64,000 bases of DNA from Bacteroidota bacterium (GTDB taxonomy: Bacteria; Bacteroidota; Bacteroidia; Flavobacteriales; Weeksellaceae). The DNA lies in contig JAEWOR010000009.1 of assembly GCA_023399595.1 (NCBI GenBank), positions 1 to 64,000 on the forward strand, written 5' to 3'. The notes below the pieces were generated by a model, which had not been told where the DNA came from, did not search any database, and saw nothing but the letters and a program-made list of their open reading frames with translations. Both the position numbers and the translations under genes were made by a program. This document shows positions 43,864 through 51,394 of the stretch, piece after piece; within the stretch, counting starts at the first letter, position 1, and the number at the start of each line of letters is the position of its first letter.

Positions 43864-45027
43864 TTAATAACTCATTTCCACAATGGCTTTTGCATCCTGC
43901 GGAGTAAGTTTTTTATATTCTCCAATCCCTGTCCAATTTCTATCTGTAAAAGCTTTTTCTACTTTTTCCGCAGTTGAAGAATATTCAGGCGTATATTCTG
44001 AAAGTTTGGTTTTAATACCAATACTATGGAAGAATTCTTCAAGTTTTTTAATTCCTGCTTCTGCTTTTTCCTCTAGACTTCCTTCGGTAATGTTCCAAAC
44101 TCTTTCTGCATATTGAGCCAGCTTTCCTTTTTTAGCTTCAAAATTATATCGGTAATGTGAAGGTGCGATTATTGCTAAAGTTCTAGCATGATCTATTCCG
44201 AAATAAGCGGTAAGTTCATGTCCCATTGCGTGAACAGCCCAATCTGTAATAACGCCTTTTGCAATTAATCCGTTCAAAGCCATGGTGCAACTCCACATAA
44301 AATTCGCTGCAGCCGTATAATTGAAATCATCAACTAAAACCTTTGGAGCAGTTTCTTGCAAACTAATTAAAATGCTTTCTGCAAATCTTTCTTGTAAATC
44401 TGCAGGAGAAGGAGAGGTCATATACTGTTCTAAAACGTGTGTATAAGCATCTGCAATTCCGTTAGCTATTTGGTTTTTAGGAATTGATTTTACAACATTA
44501 GGATCTAAAACCGAAAATTCTGGAAATAAACCAGGTCCACCAGAAGAAAGTTTCTCGTGGGTAGATCTTCTAGAAATTACATATCCCGAATTCATTTCAG
44601 AACCAGTTGCTGGTAATGTAAGGATGGATCCGAAAGGTAAACCTTCGCTTTCCATGGTACGAACTCCTTTTTTAAGAATTTCCCAAGGTTCTCCATTATA
44701 ATTAGAAGCTGCAGACAAAAATTTAGTTCCATCAATTACAGAACCACCCCCTACAGCAAGAAGATAAGTGATTTTTTCCTCTTTTATAATTCTAAGTGCA
44801 TCTACAAGAATATCATATTCCGGATTAGCGGGAATTCCACCAAATTCCATTAGAGAAAAGTCTTTTAAAGCGGTTTTTACTTGGTCGTAAACACCATTGT
44901 TTTTGATGCTACCGCCACCATAAAGCATTAAAATCTTTGCATCCTTAGGGATTTCTCTGGAGATTTTTGCTATTTCTCCTTCACCAAATAATATTTTTGT
45001 TGGGTTTTTAAATTCAAAATTAAGCAT
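43864..45027 (-). CDS. Iron-containing alcohol/aldehyde dehydrogenase, YqhD-like
   Basis: This 387-residue group III alcohol dehydrogenase has the cofactor loop VGGGSVIDGTKFLSAA, preceded by YGGGSIKNNGVY as in NADPH-dependent YqhD/BdhA. Metal ligands lie in GIADAYTHVLEQY and HAMGHELTAYFGIDHARTLA. Enzymes of this group reduce short-chain aldehydes, including toxic lipid-peroxidation products, or make butanol. It is transcribed alone, with a promoter core at 45044-45051. Confidence 0.94.
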   Translation of the reverse strand: MLNFEFKNPTKILFGEGEIAKISREIPKDAKILMLYGGGSIKNNGVYDQVKTALKDFSLMEFGGIPANPEYDILVDALRIIKEEKITYLLAVGGGSVIDGTKFLSAASNYNGEPWEILKKGVRTMESEGLPFGSILTLPATGSEMNSGYVISRRSTHEKLSSGGPGLFPEFSVLDPNVVKSIPKNQIANGIADAYTHVLEQYMTSPSPADLQERFAESILISLQETAPKVLVDDFNYTAAANFMWSCTMALNGLIAKGVITDWAVHAMGHELTAYFGIDHARTLAIIAPSHYRYNFEAKKGKLAQYAERVWNITEGSLEEKAEAGIKKLEEFFHSIGIKTKLSEYTPEYSSTAEKVEKAFTDRNWTGIGEYKKLTPQDAKAIVEMSY

Positions 45028-45043
45028 AGTAAAATTTTATACC

Positions 45044-45051
45044 CAAATTTA
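45044..45051 (-). promoter_or_regulatory. Promoter core for the alcohol dehydrogenase
   Basis: The minus strand reads TAAATTTG, the -7 consensus, 16 bases before the start codon. Confidence 0.55.
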
Positions 45052-45115
45052 AGAATTAACTCAGGAAAACAGCGTTAAAGAAACGGTAAATTTTAACGAA
45101 TAAAGCTTAGAATAC

Positions 45116-46720
45116 CTAGTTTTTCAAAAGCTTTTCGTAGTAAATTGAGTGGTCAATATTGATTTTTAAATAATAAATTCCTTTTGGAAAATGTTGAATG
45201 GAAAACGTTTTAGTATTTTTTTGTTGGTCAAGAAGTCTTCCTAAATTATCGTAAATGTCTACAGCGAAAACATTTTTATCAGTTTTAATATTGACAATAT
45301 TTTGTGTGGGATTAGGATAAATTTCAAATCTTGATTTCTTAACTTCTGATGTGGATAAAACGGATTGAAAAGCATTTCCAAAATTAAGAATTCCATATCC
45401 CATTTGATCGGTATGATTAGGGTACAATGAAGCTTTTTGTCTAAGGAGATTTCTCATAGCATCTCTATTCATATTAGGAAAAGCTTGTAACAAGCAAGCT
45501 ACTCCTCCCGCTGCAATTGGGGTAGCAATAGACGTCCCATTGGATGTTAATATAGAATTATTAAACACATAAGTAGCGTTGGTTGCAAGAGCAGATCCGT
45601 CTGGCTTGATGGCACCTGCAGAGTTGGGTCCAAAAGATGAAAAAACAGATGAATTTCCAGATGAATCAACACCGCCTATCGTAAAAACTTTAGTATTATC
45701 CGCTGGTGTGAGAAGATAATGCCAAGGTGAGTTTCCGGAGTTTCCAGCGGCTGATACAACAAAAATTCCTTTATTAACGGCAATTTCTGCACCTCGTGCT
45801 ATGAAAGAAGTTGTACCGTTCATATTGGCATACGTATAATTGTATTGAGGATCGTCAAAAAAATAATATCCTAATGAGGAAGTGATAATATCAACACCTT
45901 TTCTGTCGGCTTCTTCGGCGGCTTCAATCCAATAAATTTCTTCTTCGGGAATTTCTTGAGAGCCTATTTCTGTACAATACAAATAAAAATCTGCATCGGG
46001 AGCCGATCCTACAAAAGAATTAGCAATATAACCGCCAATTACTCCTAAAACGCCACTTCCGTGGTTGTTCAAAGAAGTGTTGTAAATATCATTGTTTTTG
46101 GAAATAAAATTATAGCCGCCTTTAATCTTATTATTATTTCTTATTCTTTCATACACAGAACCTGTATCTACCGTTGGAAAACCTGTATCAATAACAGCAA
46201 TACTAACACCATTTCCTGTATAATCTGCTAAATGAAGGGGTCTGATATTTACCTGATCAATTTGTTGTGAAGACGTACCATAGTTAAAAACAACTTGAAC
46301 ATTTTTATCAGCTGTAGAATTTTGATTCCATTTGTCGATGGGGTTTCTAGGAATTGTTGAACCAGAATTTTTAGCAAAACTTTCAACAGATGAAACGTAA
46401 GGCTGAGCTTGAAGAAGTGTAACTTGAGCTGGAGTGGCATTTACCACAACACCATTCAACCATTTAGAATAATCTGTTACTGTAAAGCCTAAATTCACTA
46501 TGTTTTGTATATAAGATGGTTCAATGGGAGCGTCTTGATCATTTAAAGCAATACCCAAATTGGCTCTTCTATCTAAAGATTTTTGAGATAACTCTGACAA
46601 GGGATTAGCGTAAAACGCCGCTTTGTTGGGCTTTCCTGTAAAATAAACAAAAACCAAGGATGTTTGAGCATTTAAAAAGCTGCAAGAACCTATTAACCAA
46701 AGAAATATATTTTTAGGCAT
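45116..46720 (-). CDS. Subtilisin-like serine protease with type IX secretion tail
   Basis: This 534-residue S8 peptidase has a signal peptide (about 1-18) and a propeptide-like region to about 160. The catalytic triad is Asp178 (AVIDTGFPTVD), His220 (NNHGSGVLG) and Ser397 (NGTSIATPIAAGG). A C-terminal region from about 455 shows FEIYPNPTQNIVNI, the type A sorting domain of the Bacteroidota type IX secretion system, ending in a lysine-rich KLLKN. It is predicted to be secreted or attached to the cell surface and to degrade external protein. Confidence 0.94.
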   Translation of the reverse strand: MPKNIFLWLIGSCSFLNAQTSLVFVYFTGKPNKAAFYANPLSELSQKSLDRRANLGIALNDQDAPIEPSYIQNIVNLGFTVTDYSKWLNGVVVNATPAQVTLLQAQPYVSSVESFAKNSGSTIPRNPIDKWNQNSTADKNVQVVFNYGTSSQQIDQVNIRPLHLADYTGNGVSIAVIDTGFPTVDTGSVYERIRNNNKIKGGYNFISKNNDIYNTSLNNHGSGVLGVIGGYIANSFVGSAPDADFYLYCTEIGSQEIPEEEIYWIEAAEEADRKGVDIITSSLGYYFFDDPQYNYTYANMNGTTSFIARGAEIAVNKGIFVVSAAGNSGNSPWHYLLTPADNTKVFTIGGVDSSGNSSVFSSFGPNSAGAIKPDGSALATNATYVFNNSILTSNGTSIATPIAAGGVACLLQAFPNMNRDAMRNLLRQKASLYPNHTDQMGYGILNFGNAFQSVLSTSEVKKSRFEIYPNPTQNIVNIKTDKNVFAVDIYDNLGRLLDQQKNTKTFSIQHFPKGIYYLKINIDHSIYYEKLLKN

Positions 46721-46806
46721 AAGAATTTTTCATAAAGATATAAACTATCTTGGATATATTTTTTAAAGGAGTTTAAATTTTGTAATTTTACAGAAATATT
46801 GATTTT

Positions 46807-47940
46807 ATGAAGAAAATTCAGATGGTTGACTTACAGAGTCAATACTACAAAATAAAAAGTGATGTAGATAATGCTGTCTTAAATGTAATGGATTCTGCTG
46901 CTTTTATTAATGGTCCTGAAGTAAAACTTTTCCAAAAAGAATTAGAAGAATATTTAGACGTAAAACATGTTATCCCTTGTGGAAACGGAACTGATGCTTT
47001 GCAGATTGCTTTAATGGCTTTAGGTTTAAAGGAAGGTGATGAGGTAATTACTGCCGATTTTACTTTTGCTGCAACAGTGGAAGTTATTCATTTATTAAAA
47101 TTAAAATCTGTTTTGGTGGATGTAGATTATGACACTTTTACCATTTCCACAGAGCAAATAAGAAAAGCAATTACTCCTAATACAAAAGCCATTATCCCTG
47201 TTCATTTGTTTGGACAATGCGCTAATATGGGGGAAATCTTAAAAATCGCTAAAGAACATAATCTTTATGTAATTGAAGATAATGCACAAGCAATTGGTGC
47301 AGATTATACTTTCGCCAAGGGTGAGGTTAAAAAATCTGGAACCATGGGAACTATTGGTACAACTTCTTTCTTCCCATCCAAAAATTTAGGATGTTATGGT
47401 GACGGGGGTGCAATTTTCACCAATGATGATGAGCTGGCTCACAGAATGAGAGGAATTGTAAACCATGGAATGTACGAAAGGTATTATCATGATGAAGTAG
47501 GGGTAAACTCTAGATTAGACAGTATTCAAGCCGCTGTTTTAAGAAAAAAACTTCCGAATTTAAATTCATACAGCGAGGCGAGAAATAAAGCTGCTGATTA
47601 TTATGATGAAGCTTTTGCGGGGCATTCTTCAATTTTAACTCCTAAAAGAGCGGAAAATTCTACACATGTTTTCCATCAATATACATTGAGAATTTTGAAT
47701 GGTAAAAGAAATGAATTGAGAGACTTCTTAGCCGAAAAAGATATTCCAGCCATGATTTATTATCCTGTTGCTTTAAGAAAACAAAAAGCTTATTTCCAGG
47801 AAAGTAATGATGCAGATTTTGTGAATACGGATAAACTTTTAGGTGAAGTTATCTCACTTCCTATGCATACAGAATTAGATGAAGAACAGTTGAAGTATAT
47901 TGCAGACGCTGTTCTAGAGTTTATAAATAAAGAAAATTAA
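46807..47940 (+). CDS. DegT/DnrJ/EryC1/StrS sugar aminotransferase
   Basis: This 377-residue PLP enzyme has GNGTDALQIALMALGL near residue 57, EDNAQAIGADY near 158 with the PLP-binding aspartate, and TTSFFPSKNLGCYGDGGA with the Schiff-base lysine 192. VNSRLDSIQAAVLRKKL is the family's substrate region. Such enzymes aminate keto-sugars of nucleotide sugars for surface polysaccharides or glycans. It is followed by galE, in agreement with sugar nucleotide metabolism, although other genes of a polysaccharide locus are absent here. Confidence 0.93.
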   Translation: MKKIQMVDLQSQYYKIKSDVDNAVLNVMDSAAFINGPEVKLFQKELEEYLDVKHVIPCGNGTDALQIALMALGLKEGDEVITADFTFAATVEVIHLLKLKSVLVDVDYDTFTISTEQIRKAITPNTKAIIPVHLFGQCANMGEILKIAKEHNLYVIEDNAQAIGADYTFAKGEVKKSGTMGTIGTTSFFPSKNLGCYGDGGAIFTNDDELAHRMRGIVNHGMYERYYHDEVGVNSRLDSIQAAVLRKKLPNLNSYSEARNKAADYYDEAFAGHSSILTPKRAENSTHVFHQYTLRILNGKRNELRDFLAEKDIPAMIYYPVALRKQKAYFQESNDADFVNTDKLLGEVISLPMHTELDEEQLKYIADAVLEFINKEN

Positions 47941-47970
47941 TTTTTAGTCCAAAGTTTAAGTTTTATACTT

Positions 47971-48012
47971 CATTATTTATTACCGATTACTCATTACTCA
48001 TTACTCATTAAA
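47971..48012. repeat. Heptamer array immediately before galE
   Basis: Six consecutive 7-base units run CATTATT, TATTACC, GATTACT, CATTACT, CATTACT, CATTAAA, ending two bases before the galE start. Three central ATTACTC copies are exact. The unit length equals that of the other intergenic arrays, but the sequence differs. Confidence 0.7.
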
Positions 48013-48014
48013 AA

Positions 48015-49031
48015 ATGGCAATACTCGTAACAGGAGGTTTAGGATATATTGGTTCGCACACGGTTGTAGAACTTCTCAATAATAATTTTGATGTGGTTAT
48101 TGTGGATGATTTATCTAATTCAGAAAGGTTCATTCTCGATAATATTCAAGAAATCACAGGGAAAAAACCTATTTTTTATCCTTTTGATTTAAAAAGAAAA
48201 GAATTGCTTCATCAGGTTTTTGAAGCTCATTCCATTGAAGGCTGTATTAATTTTGCAGCGTATAAGGCAGTTGGCGAAAGTCAAGAAAAACCAATTGATT
48301 ATTATGAGAACAATTTGTTTTCTTTAATCAATATTTTGCAAGAATTTAAAGCGAGAGATATTTCTAACTTTATTTTCAGTTCGTCTTGTACAGTTTATGG
48401 TCAGGCTGATGAAATGCCGATTGATGAAGAAACGCCATTAAAACTACCAGAATCTAGCTATGGGAAAACCAAGCAAATGGGAGAAGAAATTCTTAAAGAT
48501 TTTGCAGCAGCTTATCATAAAAAAATTACTCTTTTAAGGTATTTTAATCCAATTGGAGCGCATCCAAGTGCTTTATTAGGAGAATTACCCATTGGGATTC
48601 CTAATAATTTGGTTCCTTATGTAACGCAAACTGCGGCTGGAATTAGAGAAAAGCTTCATATTTGGGGTGATGATTATCTTACAACAGATGGAACAGCGGT
48701 TAGAGATTATATTTACGTAGTAGATTTGGCTAAAGCTCATGTTGCAGCTCTTCAAAAGTTGATGAAAGCTGAAGCTGAAACCGTAATTGATATTTACAAT
48801 TTAGGAACTGGACAAGGATCATCTGTTTTAGAAGTCGTAAAAGCTTTTGAAAAGGCTAATGATGTTGAAGTTCCTTATCAAATTTGCGAAAGAAGAACAG
48901 GTGATATTACTATTGCTTATGCTAACGCAGACAAAGCAGAAAAAGAACTCAACTGGAAATCTGAAACTACTTTGGAGCAAGCGCTGAGAACCACTTGGAA
49001 ATGGCAAAAGTATTTAGAAACTAGAAATTAA
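48015..49031 (+). CDS. galE: UDP-glucose 4-epimerase
   Basis: This 338-residue extended short-chain dehydrogenase interconverts UDP-glucose and UDP-galactose using bound NAD. It has the N-terminal GGLGYIGSHTVVELL, INFAAYKAVGES, SSSCTVYG and the catalytic SSYGKTK (Tyr-x-x-x-Lys). RYFNPIGAHPS, DGTAVRDYIYV and GTGQGSSVLEVV are GalE signatures. It follows a DegT aminotransferase and ends at a strong terminator. Confidence 0.96.
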   Translation: MAILVTGGLGYIGSHTVVELLNNNFDVVIVDDLSNSERFILDNIQEITGKKPIFYPFDLKRKELLHQVFEAHSIEGCINFAAYKAVGESQEKPIDYYENNLFSLINILQEFKARDISNFIFSSSCTVYGQADEMPIDEETPLKLPESSYGKTKQMGEEILKDFAAAYHKKITLLRYFNPIGAHPSALLGELPIGIPNNLVPYVTQTAAGIREKLHIWGDDYLTTDGTAVRDYIYVVDLAKAHVAALQKLMKAEAETVIDIYNLGTGQGSSVLEVVKAFEKANDVEVPYQICERRTGDITIAYANADKAEKELNWKSETTLEQALRTTWKWQKYLETRN

Positions 49032-49042
49032 TAAGCTAATAT

Positions 49043-49075
49043 AAAGAGCAATATAAAAGTATATTGCTCTTTTTT
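49043..49075 (+). terminator. Intrinsic terminator after galE
   Basis: AGAGCAATATA (49045-49055) pairs with TATATTGCTCT (49060-49070) around AAAG, with a T run to 49075. Confidence 0.92.
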
Positions 49076-49172
49076 AATGCTTCTTTTTGTCCAAAATTTC
49101 TCTTATTTTATTGGTATTTTCAATAAGTTCTTGTAGTAAAATATTGTGATGAATGTACCAAGAAGCTCCAAG
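49074..49172 (-). pseudogene. Possible gene remnant, 32 codons without a start
   Basis: On the minus strand a frame free of stops runs through 32 codons (includes SWYIHHNILLQELIENTNKI) to a TAA at 49074-49076, but a stop lies directly before its first codon and no start is present. The amino-acid composition is that of a real helical protein tail. I read it as a decayed fragment of unknown origin. Chance cannot be excluded. Confidence 0.3.
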
Positions 49173-49205
49173 TTAATAAGGGGTATGTTTATTTACAATA
49201 AGAAA

Positions 49206-49235
49206 CCCCGTAAAAGGACGAGGTTAATTCTTTAT
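49206..49235 (-). terminator. Intrinsic terminator after the alanine dehydrogenase operon
   Basis: On the minus strand AACCTCGT and ACGGGGTT pair (one G-U) around CCTTTT, followed by TCTTATTG. It lies about 25 bases past the stop codon of the small membrane-protein gene. The T tract is short. Confidence 0.6.
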
Positions 49236-49258
49236 TACTAGGAATTTTTTTTAAAATA

Positions 49259-49630
49259 TTATTTAATTTTATTCACTTCTGAAATAGTGGTGGTCTTTTC
49301 ACACTTTTCAAATTTCACACCAAACCTTGGATTTTTTTCTGGGTAAGATAAATAATAATCTGGACAAGGTTTTTTCTGAGCGTGACTCTTATCAAAATCA
49401 ATTTTTCCTTTGGTGATAATGCTGTCTTTTAAGAATTTTTCATCTATTTTAAACTCTGTCATGGCATTTTTTGCAGCATCAGAATAGGCGAAATCTTTAG
49501 AAAGACTTTCCGCAATTACTCGGCTGTTCGGAAGATAGCCACTGCAGCTTGCTCCCTTTTTATTCAATACAAAAAAAACAATAACTAGTCCTGGGATAAG
49601 ACCTATTAAGAAGAATTTTAACTTTCTCAT
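49259..49630 (-). CDS. Small membrane-anchored protein, unknown function
   Basis: This 123-residue protein has a single N-terminal transmembrane segment (about 6-22), followed by a soluble domain with two cysteine-containing stretches (KKGASCSGYLP, QKKPCPDYYLSYPEKNP) and a last cysteine in KFEKCEK. Its start codon is directly adjacent to the stop codon of alanine dehydrogenase, with no spacer, so the two are very likely co-translated. It resembles short proteins that recur in Flavobacteriia (perhaps DUF4258), but I am not certain of the family. Confidence 0.7.
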   Translation of the reverse strand: MRKLKFFLIGLIPGLVIVFFVLNKKGASCSGYLPNSRVIAESLSKDFAYSDAAKNAMTEFKIDEKFLKDSIITKGKIDFDKSHAQKKPCPDYYLSYPEKNPRFGVKFEKCEKTTTISEVNKIK

Positions 49631-50824
49631 TTAGAAAATCAATAAATTAATATCATGGTAAGTTAGTCCGAAATGATCGCAGATTACCTTTTTGGTATGT
49701 CTTCCTTTGTACATATAAAGACTTTGTTTCATTTCTTTTTTGCGTACTAACATATTTTCGAAACCTCCTTCTTCATCATATCCTAAAATATAAGAAAGGA
49801 AAAAGTTAGAAATGGCTTTTGTAGTGGTTCTAGGAACTCTAGAAGTAATATTGGGAAGACCACAATGTATAACACCGTGTTTAATGATGTAAGGGTTTTC
49901 CATAGTTGTAAATTCTGAGGTTTCTACCACTTTACCATTGTCTATAGTGATGTCTATAATAACGCTTCCTTTTTTCATTTTCATTACCATTTCTTCGGTA
50001 ACAATTGGCGTCATATTTAATCTTGGAAGTGCTCCAATAACTACATCGGCTCTTCTTAAAGCTTTTGTAAGTTCTTTAGGATCTATAATGGAAGTCGGAA
50101 CTCTAGAATCTATTAAGGTATGTAATCTTCTTAATTTTGAAAGCGAATTGTCAAAAACACGAATGCTTGCTCCCAATCCACCAGCGGCTTTAGTTGCAAA
50201 TTCCCCTACAATTCCGGCTCCAATTATTACAACTTCTGTTGGTCTCACTCCTGTAATTCCTCCTAACATTAAACCATTAGATAAGGCTAAAAGTTCGGAA
50301 GCATATAAAATAGAACTTGTTCCTGCAATTTCACCAATAAGTCTTACCAAAGAAAGCTGCTCATATTCATCCATTATGAATTCAAAAGCAATAGCATTTA
50401 CTTTTTTCTCACCCAGTTTTTGGAAATATTCTTTATCTCTAAGGTTGATTTGTAAAGCAGAAACCAAATAAGTATTAGGTTTTAAATAATCAATTTCCTC
50501 TAAAGTGGGTGGATTAATTTTTAGAACCAAATCTTGTCTAAAAGCTTCTTTAGGATCTGTGGTAATTTTCGCTCCAGATTCTGAATATTGCAAATCTGTG
50601 AAAAAAGAACCTTGTCCAGCTCCTGCTTCTACTATAATTTCGTGCCCGCATTCTACTAAAACTTGTACCGCATCTGGTGTTATACAAGTTCTTCTCTCGT
50701 TAAGGCATGTTTCTTTAGGAATTCCAATACTAAACTGTTTCCCTTTTTTTACTACTTCAAGCTTTTCTTCTTTTGGGATAAGCTCTTCCTCCGTAAAAGG
50801 TGTGAATATATTGGTAGTGCTCAT
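49631..50824 (-). CDS. ald: Alanine dehydrogenase
   Basis: This 397-residue NAD-dependent enzyme interconverts L-alanine and pyruvate plus ammonia. It has GIPKETCLNERRTCITPDAV near the N-terminus (substrate-binding Arg and Lys), HEIIVEAGAGQGSFFTD, and a Rossmann fold at VVIIGAGIVGEFATKAAGGLGA. IDITIDNGKVVETSEF and CGLPNITSRVPRTTT are typical of the Bacteroidota alanine dehydrogenase / PntA-related family. It precedes a small membrane-protein gene without spacing. A promoter core is at 50854-50861. Confidence 0.92.
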   Translation of the reverse strand: MSTTNIFTPFTEEELIPKEEKLEVVKKGKQFSIGIPKETCLNERRTCITPDAVQVLVECGHEIIVEAGAGQGSFFTDLQYSESGAKITTDPKEAFRQDLVLKINPPTLEEIDYLKPNTYLVSALQINLRDKEYFQKLGEKKVNAIAFEFIMDEYEQLSLVRLIGEIAGTSSILYASELLALSNGLMLGGITGVRPTEVVIIGAGIVGEFATKAAGGLGASIRVFDNSLSKLRRLHTLIDSRVPTSIIDPKELTKALRRADVVIGALPRLNMTPIVTEEMVMKMKKGSVIIDITIDNGKVVETSEFTTMENPYIIKHGVIHCGLPNITSRVPRTTTKAISNFFLSYILGYDEEGGFENMLVRKKEMKQSLYMYKGRHTKKVICDHFGLTYHDINLLIF

Positions 50825-50853
50825 TTTCTAATTACAGATAGTTATTTATTAGG

Positions 50854-50861
50854 CAAATATA
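50854..50861 (-). promoter_or_regulatory. Promoter core for the alanine dehydrogenase gene
   Basis: The minus strand reads TATATTTG, the -7 consensus, 29 bases before the start codon and within the spacer after tsaE. Confidence 0.55.
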
Positions 50862-50878
50862 CGTAATATTTAGTCGAG

Positions 50879-51286
50879 TTAGTTGAAACTAATTTCTCTG
50901 TTTCCGTCTTGTTCTACAATACTCATTTCATGGTATTCTAAGCCGTCTAAATCTTCTTCATACACTTCTGGCCACTCTATAACGCACAAAAAAGCATTGT
51001 CTAAATATTCTTCCATACCAATATCATATACTTCTTCAATATTTTTCAGTCGGTACAAATCAAAATGGAAAACTTTTCCTTTAGAAGTATTATATTCATT
51101 CACAATAGAGTAGGTAGGAGAATTTACTTCATCTGTACTTCCTAAATTCTTAAGTAAAAACTGTGTGAAAGTGGTTTTGCCAGCTCCTAAATTACCTTTT
51201 AGAAGCAAGATGTTATGTTGTAATTGGGGAAGAATAGTTTGGATAACTTCTTGCCAATCTTCAATTTTTGATATTTTAAATTGCAT
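50879..51286 (-). CDS. tsaE: tRNA threonylcarbamoyladenosine biosynthesis ATPase
   Basis: This 135-residue P-loop ATPase works with TsaB and TsaD to make t6A at position 37 of tRNAs. It has Walker A in LLKGNLGAGKTTFTQ, SPTYSIVNEY (the family's Thr/Tyr motif), HFDLYRLKN and CVIEWPEV (Walker B-like). The length is usual for the family. A promoter core lies upstream at 51307-51314 (minus strand TAATTTTG). It is divergent from dnaG. Confidence 0.95.
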   Translation of the reverse strand: MQFKISKIEDWQEVIQTILPQLQHNILLLKGNLGAGKTTFTQFLLKNLGSTDEVNSPTYSIVNEYNTSKGKVFHFDLYRLKNIEEVYDIGMEEYLDNAFLCVIEWPEVYEEDLDGLEYHEMSIVEQDGNREISFN

Positions 51287-51306
51287 TGAATTTCAATAAA
51301 TTTATG

Positions 51307-51314
51307 CAAAATTA
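51307..51314 (-). promoter_or_regulatory. Promoter core for tsaE
   Basis: The minus strand reads TAATTTTG, matching TAnnTTTG, 20 bases before the tsaE start codon. Confidence 0.5.
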
Positions 51315-51394
51315 CGAATTATAAAACTCAATATTGGTGTGTAGAATTGATAAAAAAGAAAGTTTAGTATTATCTTTACACTCGATTTTAAAGT

